From assembly GCF_019991125.1 (NCBI RefSeq), contig NZ_JAGENB010000001.1, positions 62,001 through 126,000 of the forward strand: 64,000 nucleotides of DNA, read 5' to 3'. The DNA is from Phyllobacterium calauticae (GTDB lineage: Bacteria; Pseudomonadota; Alphaproteobacteria; Rhizobiales; Rhizobiaceae). The translations under genes were made by a program, and so were the position numbers. A model generated the notes under the pieces. The model did not search any database and was not told the origin of the DNA. It saw only the letters and a list, made by a program, of their open reading frames with translations. Each line of letters opens with the position of its first letter. Position 1 is the first letter of the stretch. Positions 54,818 through 63,428 of this stretch are shown one piece after another.

Positions 54818-55477
54818 TTATCGCGCGGTTTTCAACGCGCTGTCGATGATCGCCGACATCTGGGCCACCGAAAGCGCGCCGACATATTTCCTGCCGTTGA
54901 CGAAGAATGTCGGCGTGCCGGTGACGCCGAACTCCTTCAGTGCACGTTCCCGGACGGCGTTCACCTTGTTAAGGAGTGCCTGGTCGGCCAGGCAGGATTT
55001 GAATTCCTGTTCCGACAGCCCCGCCAGCTTGGACGTCTGCTGCAGATAGCCCATGATATCCCTGGTCTCGATCCACTGCCGCTGATGCCCGAACAGCGTT
55101 TCGATGAAGGGATAATAGCGCTCCTTGGTCACGCAGCGCGCCAGCATGAAAATGCCCGTGGAGCGCGGCTCCAGCGGCAATTCGCGAAAGATGAGCTTCG
55201 CCTTGCCGGTGCTGATGTATTTCTGTTTGATGACGGGCAGCGTCTGCGCGGTGAAATCCGCGCAATGCGAGCAGGCCATGGAAGCGTATTCAACGATGGT
55301 CACGGGCGCATCGACATTGCCGAGGATCATGTCGTCCAGCGGCCCCGACTGCATGAGTTTCGCCACATCCACCGTGCCGACGGGTTCCGGCACGGCTTCA
55401 CCGGCAGCCATCGCCGGGATAACCATGGAAATGGCGGCGGCAGCAGACATCAGCAAGGTATCACGGCGGTTTGGCAT
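54818..55477 (-). CDS. DsbA-family thiol-disulfide oxidoreductase
   Basis: 219 residues. The N-terminus RRDTLL resembles a twin-arginine signal. The catalytic CSHC lies in YASMACSHCADF and the cis-proline in GVTGTPTFFVNG. It is a periplasmic disulfide oxidase or isomerase; the CSHC dipeptide is less usual than CPHC and may shift redox potential. It stands alone, convergent to the sigma factor gene. Confidence 0.92.
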   Translation of the reverse strand: MPNRRDTLLMSAAAAISMVIPAMAAGEAVPEPVGTVDVAKLMQSGPLDDMILGNVDAPVTIVEYASMACSHCADFTAQTLPVIKQKYISTGKAKLIFRELPLEPRSTGIFMLARCVTKERYYPFIETLFGHQRQWIETRDIMGYLQQTSKLAGLSEQEFKSCLADQALLNKVNAVRERALKEFGVTGTPTFFVNGRKYVGALSVAQMSAIIDSALKTAR

Positions 55478-55649
55478 TGGAATTCTCTCTCAATCAGCAT
55501 TTAAAGCAGGCACCTGTCTACATCAGCATCCGTGACTTTTTCATGGAGTATCGTTTGCCGGAGCAAATACCCGTTGATCATTTGCGAGTTGACCGGCCGG
55601 AAAGCTGCGCTCACCATGGGGTTCACCTCTCACCCCACGGAATCATCCC

Positions 55650-56438
55650 ATGCCAGAATTCACGATGTATCAGGTCGATGCCTTCACCAGCGCGCTTTTC
55701 CGCGGCAATCCGGCCGCTGTTCTGGTGCTGGACGACTGGCTGCCCGAGGCAATCATGCAGAACATTGCCGCCGAGAACAATCTGGCGGAGACGGCATTCG
55801 TGCGGCCCAACGGCAGGGGATGGGACCTGCGCTGGTTCACCCCGGTGCACGAGGCGCCGTTCTGCGGCCACGCCACGCTGGCAACCTCGCACGTGCTCGC
55901 GCATGAGCTGGGCATTGACGGCCAGCTGGTGTTTGAGACGCAGGTCGGCACATTGCGCGTCGATCGCAGCAATGACGGCTACCAGCTTGATTTTCCGAGT
56001 TTTCCGCCTGAGATCCTGACCGAAATTCCAGCGCCGTTGAGGGCCATCTCCGGCACGGGCGAGGTCAAGGCTTTCCGCAATTTCGAGAATATGTTCGTCG
56101 AGCTTGCCGATGAACAGGCGGTTCTGGATTTCGTGCCCGATCTGCCCGCAATCCTGAAACTCGATCCCTTAAGCCTTGTGATCACGGCAAAGGGAGATAT
56201 GCACGATTTCGTCTCGCGCTACTTTGCGCCGCTCGCCGGCATTCCGGAAGATCCGGTCACAGGCTCCATTCACGCGACGCTGGTGCCCTACTGGGCGCAG
56301 AAGCTGGGCAAGCCGAACCTTTCCGCCTTCCAGCGCTCCAGCCGCGGCGGGCACCTCCTGTGCGAGCTGAAAGGCGACCGCGTTCTCATTTCAGGATCGG
56401 CGGTCACCTTCATGAAGGCACAGATTTACCTGCCCTGA
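55650..56438 (+). CDS. PhzF-family isomerase
   Basis: 262 residues. VDAFTSALFRGNPAAVLVLD, ENNLAETAFVRP (catalytic glutamate), FCGHATLATSHVL and the late DPVTGSIHATLVPYW are the PhzF signatures of both pseudo-symmetric halves. These enzymes isomerise or epimerise small substrates; the phenazine role does not apply without other phz genes. The stop overlaps the convergent dihydroorotase by 13 bases. Confidence 0.92.
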   Translation: MPEFTMYQVDAFTSALFRGNPAAVLVLDDWLPEAIMQNIAAENNLAETAFVRPNGRGWDLRWFTPVHEAPFCGHATLATSHVLAHELGIDGQLVFETQVGTLRVDRSNDGYQLDFPSFPPEILTEIPAPLRAISGTGEVKAFRNFENMFVELADEQAVLDFVPDLPAILKLDPLSLVITAKGDMHDFVSRYFAPLAGIPEDPVTGSIHATLVPYWAQKLGKPNLSAFQRSSRGGHLLCELKGDRVLISGSAVTFMKAQIYLP

Positions 56439-57763
56439 CCGAGCGCCTCGCCAAACAGTACCGGCTCGCCCTGCGACGGCGTGACGATTTCGCCGTCCCA
56501 CATGACCTTGATGCCGCGCACGATGGTGCCGACAGGCCAGCCGGTGACGATCCTGCCGTCATAGGGTGTCCAGCCGGCTTTGGAGCCGACCTGCGCATTG
56601 GTGATGGTTTCGCGCCGCTTCATGTCGACGACGGTCAGATCCGCGTCATAACCGACGGCGATGCGGCCCTTGCGCGCCATGCCGAAGAGGCGGTTGGGGC
56701 CGTGCGAGCTCAGGTCGACAAAGCGTTCAATCGACAGGCGCCCGGCATTGACATGATCCAGCATGATCGGCACCAGCGTCTGCACGCCGGTCATGCCCGA
56801 CGGCGATGCCGGATAGGGTTTTGACTTTTCTTCCAGCGTGTGCGGCGCATGGTCGGAACCGAGCACGTCGACAATGCCCTGCCCGATACCCTTCCAGATG
56901 CCGTCGCGGTGGCGCGCATCGCGCACCGGCGGGTTCATCTGGATGAGCGTTCCCAGCGTGGCATACTGGCTGGCATCGAGGGTCAGATGGTGCGGGGTGG
57001 CCTCACAGCTGGCCACATCCCTGTGCCCGGCGAGGAAATCGATTTCTTCCGCCGTGGAAATATGCAGGACATGGATGCGCGCGCCGGTTTGGCGGGCGAT
57101 GCGCACAAGCCGCTCGGTGCACTGGAGCGCGGCGATTTCATCGCGCCACACCGGGTGCGAGGCGGGATCGCCGGCAATGCGATAGCTCTCGCGTTCGCGC
57201 AGGCGGAACTCGTCCTCGGAGTGGAAGGCGGCGCGGCGGCGGGTGTTGCGCAGAATGGAAGCCACGCCTTCGTCATCCTCGACCAGAAGATCGCCGGTGG
57301 ACGAACCCATGAACACCTTGATGCCCGCGGCGCCGGGCAGACGTTCCAGTTCGGCCACGTCTTTCGCATTGTCGCGCGTGCCGCCAACCCAGAAGGCGAA
57401 ATCGCAATGCATGCGGTGATTGCCGCGCCGCACCTTGTCTTCCAGCGTTTCCGCCGAAGTGGTCAGAGGCTTGGTATTGGGCATTTCGAAGACGGCAGTG
57501 ACACCGCCGAGGACGGCCGAGCGCGAACCGCTTTCCAGATCTTCCTTGTGCTCGAGGCCGGGTTCGCGGAAATGCACCTGGCTGTCGACAACGCCGGGCA
57601 GAATGTGCAGGCCGGTCGCATCGATCACCTCGCCGGCAGAGGCACTGCCGAGATTGCCGATGGCGGCAATGCGGCCATCGGTGATGCCGATGTCGCGCAA
57701 TCCGACACCATCCTGATTGACAACCATTCCGCTTCTGAAAATCGTATCGAACGTCTGAGCCAT
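56426..57763 (-). CDS. pyrC: Dihydroorotase (amidohydrolase, class I)
   Basis: About 445 residues. The metal site DSQVHFREPGLEHKE, the lysine that becomes carboxylated in AAGIKVFMGSST, and SDHAPHTLEEKSK match COG0044 dihydroorotase. It closes carbamoyl-aspartate to dihydroorotate in pyrimidine synthesis. A dihydropyrimidinase or allantoinase is less likely given EMPNTKP. ATG 57763 is used; a longer frame to 58051 has no similarity. It is divergent from the ygfZ-like gene. Confidence 0.88.
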   Translation of the reverse strand: MAQTFDTIFRSGMVVNQDGVGLRDIGITDGRIAAIGNLGSASAGEVIDATGLHILPGVVDSQVHFREPGLEHKEDLESGSRSAVLGGVTAVFEMPNTKPLTTSAETLEDKVRRGNHRMHCDFAFWVGGTRDNAKDVAELERLPGAAGIKVFMGSSTGDLLVEDDEGVASILRNTRRRAAFHSEDEFRLRERESYRIAGDPASHPVWRDEIAALQCTERLVRIARQTGARIHVLHISTAEEIDFLAGHRDVASCEATPHHLTLDASQYATLGTLIQMNPPVRDARHRDGIWKGIGQGIVDVLGSDHAPHTLEEKSKPYPASPSGMTGVQTLVPIMLDHVNAGRLSIERFVDLSSHGPNRLFGMARKGRIAVGYDADLTVVDMKRRETITNAQVGSKAGWTPYDGRIVTGWPVGTIVRGIKVMWDGEIVTPSQGEPVLFGEALGQGR

Positions 57764-57836
57764 CTGCTTTCCATTCCTGCCTTGCGAACCCTTCCCTTGC
57801 GGCTTACGTAACGGGGACAGCAAAGGCAAGGGTGAT

Positions 57837-58691
57837 ATGATGCCATCGGCAAACTTAAGCGGCAGAGCGATTCTCGACATAACCGGAGACGATGCGGAAA
57901 AGTTCCTGCAGAACCTGATCACCACCGATCTCGACACCCTCAGTAAAGGCGATCTCAAACCCGGCGCGCTGCTGAGCCCGCAGGGCAAAATCCTGTTCGA
58001 GTTCCTTGTCTCGCGGTCAGCGGAAGGTCTCGTACTCGATACGCTGCACACCTCGGTCGCCGATCTCCAGAAAAGGCTGACGCTCTACAAGCTGCGTGCC
58101 AAGGCGCAAATTACCCTGCGGCCTGAATCGGTTATCCGGGTTTCATGGCAAAATGAGTCAGGCACTTCAGGTGATGATTCAAGCCAGCACGACCGCCGCT
58201 TTCCCGATGCCTTGAATGTCCGCCGCCAGTATGGCGGGGAAACCGCGCCGACGGCGGATGAATCGCAATGGATGGCGCTGCGCATTGCCCACGGCGTGGC
58301 GGAAGCACCCTTTGACTATGCGCTTGGCGATGCGTTCCCGCATGATGTCAATCTCGACCAGACCTCCGGTGTGTCCTTCAAGAAAGGCTGCTTCATCGGC
58401 CAGGAGGTGGTCTCGCGCATGCAGCACCGCGGCACGGCGCGCCGACGCATTCTCATTGCCTCGGGCGATGCCGCCCTGCCTGAAACGGGTACGGCCATCA
58501 CTGCGAACGGGCGCGAGCTCGGCACGCTCGGCAGCGTCGTCGGCAATGCCGGGCTGGCGCTGGTGCGCATCGACCGTGTCAAGGACGCCATGGATGCGGG
58601 CACGCCGATCCTGTCAGGAGATGCGGTTCTTACCCTTGCCATTCCGCCCGAACACCGCTTTACATTTCCCGTGACGACCGAAGGGGCCTGA
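57837..58691 (+). CDS. ygfZ: YgfZ/GcvT-like folate-binding protein
   Basis: 284 residues. It starts NLSGRAILDITGDDAEKFLQ and has the family signature KKGCFIGQEVVSRMQ with its cysteine. YgfZ (IbaG partner family, COG0354) uses folate to help iron-sulfur enzymes, particularly MiaB. ATG 57837 or 57840 both possible. It is 12 bases before the HD gene and probably heads the following operon. Confidence 0.92.
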   Translation: MMPSANLSGRAILDITGDDAEKFLQNLITTDLDTLSKGDLKPGALLSPQGKILFEFLVSRSAEGLVLDTLHTSVADLQKRLTLYKLRAKAQITLRPESVIRVSWQNESGTSGDDSSQHDRRFPDALNVRRQYGGETAPTADESQWMALRIAHGVAEAPFDYALGDAFPHDVNLDQTSGVSFKKGCFIGQEVVSRMQHRGTARRRILIASGDAALPETGTAITANGRELGTLGSVVGNAGLALVRIDRVKDAMDAGTPILSGDAVLTLAIPPEHRFTFPVTTEGA

Positions 58692-58703
58692 GCGGGAGAA
58701 TCC

Positions 58704-59339
58704 ATGCCGAAACCGGCAGCAGCCAAAACCAAGCAGACCAACGAAACGCGGGCTTGGCAGCGCATGCTGTCCGGCCGCAGGCTGGATCTGCTTGACCCCT
58801 CGCCGCTCGACATTGAAATCGAGGATATTGCACAGGGTCTGTCACGTGTGGCGCGCTGGAACGGCCAGACCGTCGGCGACCATGCCTATTCGGTGGCGCA
58901 GCATTCCCTGCTGGTCGAGCACATCTTCGGCCTGATCGTTCCCGACGCCAGCACCGAGCACCGGCTGGCGGCACTTTTGCACGATGCACCGGAATATGTG
59001 ATCGGCGACATGATCTCACCGTTCAAGGCGGTGGTGGGCGGCGATTACAAGAGCGTCGAGCTGCGCCTGCAGCAGGCCATCCACCTGCGCTTTTCCCTGC
59101 CGCCAAGCATATCGCAAAGTCTGCGCGGCCTGATCAAACGCGCCGATGCCGTCGCCGCCTATTTCGAGGCGACGCGGCTTGCCGGTTTTGCCGAGAAGGA
59201 GGCCGTGCGTTTCTTCGGGCGGCCGCGCGGAATCGACCCGCAATGTCTCGACTTGACGGCCATGGCCACCCAGAATGCGCAGAATGCCTTTTTGCAGCGT
59301 TTTGCTGTATTGGAATCACATCGCGCCAGCAAGACATAG
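58704..59339 (+). CDS. HD-domain hydrolase, YfbR-like
   Basis: 211 residues. The HD metal motif is complete: VAQHSLLVEHI and LHDAPEYVIGDM. It resembles YfbR 5'-deoxynucleotidases and their relatives, which dephosphorylate nucleoside monophosphates. The N-terminus is lysine-rich. It sits between ygfZ and a phosphatase gene with gaps of 12 and nine bases. Confidence 0.88.
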   Translation: MPKPAAAKTKQTNETRAWQRMLSGRRLDLLDPSPLDIEIEDIAQGLSRVARWNGQTVGDHAYSVAQHSLLVEHIFGLIVPDASTEHRLAALLHDAPEYVIGDMISPFKAVVGGDYKSVELRLQQAIHLRFSLPPSISQSLRGLIKRADAVAAYFEATRLAGFAEKEAVRFFGRPRGIDPQCLDLTAMATQNAQNAFLQRFAVLESHRASKT

Positions 59340-59348
59340 AGGCCAGCC

Positions 59349-59870
59349 ATGCCGCATATCATCGTCACTCCCCTTTCCCGGCTTGCCGAAACGGCAACAC
59401 GGTCCGGCGCACGGGACATGGTGACCCTGATCAACATGGGCACCCCGGTTGAACGGCCCGCTGAAATCGCCGAAGCACGCCACCTGTTTCTCGGCTTCAA
59501 CGATATTGTCGAACCGGCTGACGGCATGACGCCGCCGGGTGCCGAGCACGTGCATAGCCTGATCGCCTTCGGCCAGAACTGGGATCGCCAGACACCGCTG
59601 CTCGTGCATTGCTATGCGGGTATCTCGCGCTCAACGGCCGGGGCCTATATCACCGCGCTGGCGCTCAACCCCGCGCTTGACGAGGTCTGGCTCGCCCAGA
59701 CCCTGCGCCGGAACGCGCCTTCCGCCACGCCCAACAGCAGGCTGGTTGCCCTCGGCGACGACATCCTTGGCCGCAAGGGGCGCATGGTCGATGCGATCAA
59801 GGCGATCGGGCGCGGCGAGGACGCATTTGAAGGCACCCCCTTCATCCTGCCGCTCGCGGTCCAGCCATGA
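59349..59870 (+). CDS. Cys-based tyrosine/dual-specificity phosphatase-like protein
   Basis: 173 residues. The signature C-x5-R is in LLVHCYAGISRSTAGAYI and a possible general-acid aspartate in FNDIVEPADG. Substrate could be a protein or a small phosphate ester. It overlaps the nadQ gene by four bases (ATGA), so it is coupled to that regulator. Its role next to a nucleotidase and an NAD regulator is unexplained. Confidence 0.85.
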   Translation: MPHIIVTPLSRLAETATRSGARDMVTLINMGTPVERPAEIAEARHLFLGFNDIVEPADGMTPPGAEHVHSLIAFGQNWDRQTPLLVHCYAGISRSTAGAYITALALNPALDEVWLAQTLRRNAPSATPNSRLVALGDDILGRKGRMVDAIKAIGRGEDAFEGTPFILPLAVQP

Positions 59871-60832
59871 CAACCACCGGTGCGCCCAACGCCGTCGAAA
59901 TCAACCTGAGCGCCGCCATCGCCGCGGTTGCTGACAACGATCCGCTGATCCTGACGACACCGGCCAGCGACGATGCGCAGCGCGACGAGCTGCCGTTCGG
60001 ACCGTTCAATCCGCTGGCCCACCGCACATTCGAGACAGGCCTGCGCGAATGGGTGGCGGAGCAGACCCCCTTGCGCCTCGGCTATGTCGAGCAGCTCTAC
60101 ACATTCGGCGACCGCGGGCGGCACAAGACGGCCGAGGACCGTGACCTGCACATCGTCTCCGTCGGTTATCTCGCACTGACCCGGATCACCGATGACAACC
60201 GGGAAGCCCTGCGCAAATCCGGCGCACGCTGGCGCAGCTGGTATTCGTTCCTGCCGTGGGAGGACTGGCGCGGCGGCAAGCCCGCCATGATCGATGACAC
60301 CATTCGCCCGGCGCTGTGCCAGTGGGCCGAACAGGGCAACTCGCATGCGCGCCTGAGCCGGTTCCGGTTGGCCTTCGGCGACGAGGGCATCGCCTGGGAC
60401 GAGGAACGCGTGCTGGAGCGCTATGAACTGCTCTACGAGGCGGGTCTCGTCACCGAGGCCGTGCGCGACGGGCGCGCCGACCCGCCTGCCCTGACAGGCA
60501 ATCTCGGCCTGCCCATGAGTTTCGATCACCGCCGCATTCTGGCGACGGCGATTTCACGCCTGCGCGCCAAGCTGAAGTACCGGCCCGTGGTTTTCGAGCT
60601 GATGCCGCCGACCTTCACGCTCACCGCCCTGCAGGAAACCGTGGAGGCCATTTCCGGCCGCCACCTGCACAAGCAGAATTTCCGCCGTCTGGTGGAAGGG
60701 ACGGAACTGGTCGAGCCGACCGGGGCCGAACAGACACAGGCGCGCGGCCGCCCCGCTGCGCTTTACCGGTTCCGGCACAATGTGCTGGAGGAGCGCAGCG
60801 TCGCGGGCCTGCGGGTCGGCGGGCGCGGATAG
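59867..60832 (+). CDS. nadQ: NAD biosynthesis regulator NadQ
   Basis: 321 residues. The N-terminal Nudix-like domain lacks a working Nudix box (around GRHKTAEDRDLHIVSVGYLAL), and the C-terminal half is a NrtR-like winged helix (LTALQETVEAISGRHLHKQN). This is the COG4111/NadQ form that comparative genomics assigned to control of nadABC in alphaproteobacteria. The nearby nadC at 63425 fits that. It is the third gene of the HD-phosphatase-nadQ run. Confidence 0.8.
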   Translation: MTTTGAPNAVEINLSAAIAAVADNDPLILTTPASDDAQRDELPFGPFNPLAHRTFETGLREWVAEQTPLRLGYVEQLYTFGDRGRHKTAEDRDLHIVSVGYLALTRITDDNREALRKSGARWRSWYSFLPWEDWRGGKPAMIDDTIRPALCQWAEQGNSHARLSRFRLAFGDEGIAWDEERVLERYELLYEAGLVTEAVRDGRADPPALTGNLGLPMSFDHRRILATAISRLRAKLKYRPVVFELMPPTFTLTALQETVEAISGRHLHKQNFRRLVEGTELVEPTGAEQTQARGRPAALYRFRHNVLEERSVAGLRVGGRG

Positions 60833-60841
60833 GGAGGGGAT

Positions 60842-61348
60842 ATGACCGACAAACCCAGTGCCGTGAACGCCGAAGGCATTTCGGAACCGTTCGCCGTGGA
60901 AAGCGTGCCGTGGCAGGACTGGTCGGAAGGCAGCCGTTACGGCTCGCGTTTCCGCTATCTCTCTGCCTTCGGCGGTGCCAGCCATGTCGGCGTTGCGATG
61001 GAGGAGCTGGCGCCTGGCATGGAGTCCAGCCTCAACCATTATCACATGCTGGAGGAGGAACAGGCGCTGATCGTGGCGGGTGAAATGACCCTGAAGCTCG
61101 GCGGCAAGACCTATCGGGTCAAAACCGGCGATTACGTCTGTTTTCCCGCCGGCCAGAAGGCCGGGCATTCCTTCTACAACCACAGCAACGAGCCTTGCCG
61201 CTTCCTCATCATCGGCGAGAAGAACCCGCATGACGTCATCGTCTATCCGGAAACCGGCCGGGTCAGCGTCCGCCTGACCGGCGAAGGCTATGACAAGTCG
61301 GCCACGATGGAATATTGGCAGGGCGCGGATATGGAGCGGAAGGGGTAA
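60842..61348 (+). CDS. Cupin-domain protein
   Basis: 168 residues. The cupin metal region SSLNHYHMLEEEQALIVAGE and the second motif AGHSFYNHSNEPCRFLIIGE are clear; a histidine/glutamate set like that of oxalate-decarboxylase-type or sugar-isomerase-type cupins can bind metal. Nine bases after nadQ, so probably in its operon. Function not assignable. Confidence 0.85.
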   Translation: MTDKPSAVNAEGISEPFAVESVPWQDWSEGSRYGSRFRYLSAFGGASHVGVAMEELAPGMESSLNHYHMLEEEQALIVAGEMTLKLGGKTYRVKTGDYVCFPAGQKAGHSFYNHSNEPCRFLIIGEKNPHDVIVYPETGRVSVRLTGEGYDKSATMEYWQGADMERKG

Positions 61349-61435
61349 GCGCCAGCGTCATATCCTACCAACGTAGAATTGACTGATTGGCTCGATCCAG
61401 ACAGACTTTCAAAGGTTAAAGATACCTAAGGAGCT

Positions 61436-61738
61436 TTGATCGACACCGTGCCTCATCCAAATCGTTGCCCGTTTCATCCCGGCACGCTGCTTGATGACAT
61501 CATTCCGGCAACCGGAAAGACCAAGGCGGAGATTGCCCGGCTTCTGGGAATATCGCGCCAACATTTCTATGACATTATCGATGGGCGCAAGCCGGTGTCC
61601 CCTGCCGTGGCGGCGCGCCTTGGCAAGGCTTTCGGCGATGGTGCAGCGGTATGGCTGCGGATGCAGGCAGCATATGACGCCTGGCATGCGGAGCGCGAAG
61701 TTGACGTCAGCAAAATTCCGACGATCCGCGCTGCATAA
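61436..61738 (+). CDS. HigA-family antitoxin-like regulator, apparently without toxin
   Basis: 100 residues. NRCPFHPGTLLDDIIPATGK and the helix-turn-helix AEIARLLGISRQHFYDIIDG, then FGDGAAVWLRMQAAYD, are the standard HigA layout. TTG 61436 follows AAGGAG by two bases; GTG 61448 is a second option. The 87 bases upstream cannot encode HigB, and the downstream gene is panB on the other strand, so it is an orphan. It may act as a free-standing repressor. Confidence 0.85.
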   Translation: MIDTVPHPNRCPFHPGTLLDDIIPATGKTKAEIARLLGISRQHFYDIIDGRKPVSPAVAARLGKAFGDGAAVWLRMQAAYDAWHAEREVDVSKIPTIRAA

Positions 61739-61740
61739 CC

Positions 61741-62556
61741 TTACTTCAGGAGATATACGTTCTCATCACCTGGAAATGCCCGTGAGCGGACATCATCCGC
61801 ATAGGCCTTTACCGCCGCGTCGATGCCGGCGCCGACCGTACCGTAAACTTTGACGAATTTGGGCGGCTTGGGGTTGTAACCCAGCATGTCTTCCAGCACG
61901 AGAATCTGCCCGTCGCATTCTTTCGACCCGCCGATGCCGATGGTCGGAATGGGGATTTCCCGGGAAATCTCGGCGGCGAGCGGCTCGACGATGCCTTCGA
62001 GCACCACCGAAAACGCACCGGCATCGCTGACCGCCTTGGCATCCGCCTTGATCAGCGGCCACAGCGCCGTGTCGCGCCCTTGCGTCTTGAAGCCGCCGAG
62101 CGTGTTGATCGACTGCGGCGTCAGGCCGATATGCGCCATCACCGGAATGCCGCGTTCGGTGAGAAAACGGATGGTCTCGGCCATGCGAACGCCGCCTTCG
62201 ATCTTGATGGCGCCGCAGCCGGTTTCCTGCATCACCCGTGCCGCATTGCGGAACGCCGCAGCGGGGCTTTCCTCGTAACTGCCGAAGGGCATGTCGACGA
62301 CGACCATGCCGCGTTTTGAGCCACGCACGACAGCCTTGCCGTGCATGATCATCATGTCGAGCGACACGCCGAGCGTGGAGTCCATAGCGTAGAGCACCAT
62401 GCCGAGACTGTCGCCGACGAGGAGAATATCGGCGTGATTGTCGACGATGCGGGCCGTGTTGGCGTGATAGGAGGTCAGCGCCACGATGGGTTCGCCGCCC
62501 TTGCGTGCACGGATTTCCGGCGCCGTAACCCGGCGAATGACGATTTCCTGGCTCAT
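61741..62556 (-). CDS. panB: 3-methyl-2-oxobutanoate hydroxymethyltransferase
   Basis: 271 residues. [34 protein letters not shown] and the later [19 protein letters not shown] are PanB motifs. It adds a hydroxymethyl group from methylene-tetrahydrofolate to ketoisovalerate, the first step to pantothenate. Twenty-six bases after panC in a leftward nadC-panC-panB run. It is convergent with the HigA-like gene, with a two-base gap. Confidence 0.97.
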   Translation of the reverse strand: MSQEIVIRRVTAPEIRARKGGEPIVALTSYHANTARIVDNHADILLVGDSLGMVLYAMDSTLGVSLDMMIMHGKAVVRGSKRGMVVVDMPFGSYEESPAAAFRNAARVMQETGCGAIKIEGGVRMAETIRFLTERGIPVMAHIGLTPQSINTLGGFKTQGRDTALWPLIKADAKAVSDAGAFSVVLEGIVEPLAAEISREIPIPTIGIGGSKECDGQILVLEDMLGYNPKPPKFVKVYGTVGAGIDAAVKAYADDVRSRAFPGDENVYLLK

Positions 62557-62582
62557 CTGGATGCGCTCCCCTCGCGTTGTTG

Positions 62583-63428
62583 TCAGCCGATCACGCGCTG
62601 GTCGATCAGCCGCACCTTGCCGAAGCGCACCGTGAGCAGGATGACCACGGGCTGTTTGAATTTACCCGAGACAGGATCGAGCGTCTGGGCGTCGCGGATA
62701 TCGACAGCTTCGACGTCGCCCTGCTTTTCCGTTTCCAGCATCGTGCGCACCGCATTGCGGATGGCCGCCACCGAACGCTGCCCTTTTGCCACCATTGCAT
62801 CGGCAAGATCGAGCGAGCGCGGCAGGATCGCCGCCGCCTTGCGATGTTCCGGCGTCAGCATGGCATTGCGCGAGGAGCAGGCGACGCCATCCGCTTCGCG
62901 CACCGTTGCCACGCCGGTGATGACGATGGGCATGTCGAGATCGGCGACCATGCGGCGGATGATCGTCAGTTGCTGATAATCCTTCTCGCCGAAGAAGGCG
63001 TGGTCCGGCTGCACGATGTTGAACAGTTTCGTCACCACCGTGCTGACGCCACGGAAATGGCCGGGCCTGATCTTGCCGATCAGAATGCGCGAGAGAACCG
63101 GATTTTCAACGATGGTGTGGGCGCCCGTCCGGTAGATTTCGGCCACCTCCGGCGTGAAGACATAATCGACGCCTTCAGCTTTCAGCTTGGCGAGATCACC
63201 GGCCATGTCCCGGGGATAGCTGGACAGGTCCTCGTTGGGCCCGAACTGGGTCGGATTGACGAAGATGGACACAGCCGTCACATCGCAGGCGGCGCGCGCG
63301 TGACGCACCAGCGTCATGTGGCCGATATGCAGATAGCCCATGGTCGGCACGAGACCGATGCTTTTACCCTTCAATCGTTCCGCCTTGAGGGCGGCGCGCA
63401 GCTCGGCGATGGTGGCGATGACTTTCAT
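62583..63428 (-). CDS. panC: Pantothenate synthetase
   Basis: 281 residues. [19 protein letters not shown] (HIGH-like nucleotide site), [19 protein letters not shown] and [10 protein letters not shown] are present. It joins pantoate to beta-alanine using ATP. It overlaps the nadC stop by four bases (ATGA), so it is translationally coupled to NAD synthesis. Confidence 0.97.
   Translation of the reverse strand: MKVIATIAELRAALKAERLKGKSIGLVPTMGYLHIGHMTLVRHARAACDVTAVSIFVNPTQFGPNEDLSSYPRDMAGDLAKLKAEGVDYVFTPEVAEIYRTGAHTIVENPVLSRILIGKIRPGHFRGVSTVVTKLFNIVQPDHAFFGEKDYQQLTIIRRMVADLDMPIVITGVATVREADGVACSSRNAMLTPEHRKAAAILPRSLDLADAMVAKGQRSVAAIRNAVRTMLETEKQGDVEAVDIRDAQTLDPVSGKFKQPVVILLTVRFGKVRLIDQRVIG

Noticed and set aside
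55650-56438. A phenazine biosynthesis locus suggested by the PhzF-like gene
   Set aside because: No other phz gene is nearby, and PhzF-family isomerases are common outside phenazine clusters.
61349-61435. A possible HigB toxin tail before the HigA-like gene (short open frame ending in TAA near 61430)
   Set aside because: Only about 26 codons, without the HigB core; not enough to call a toxin.
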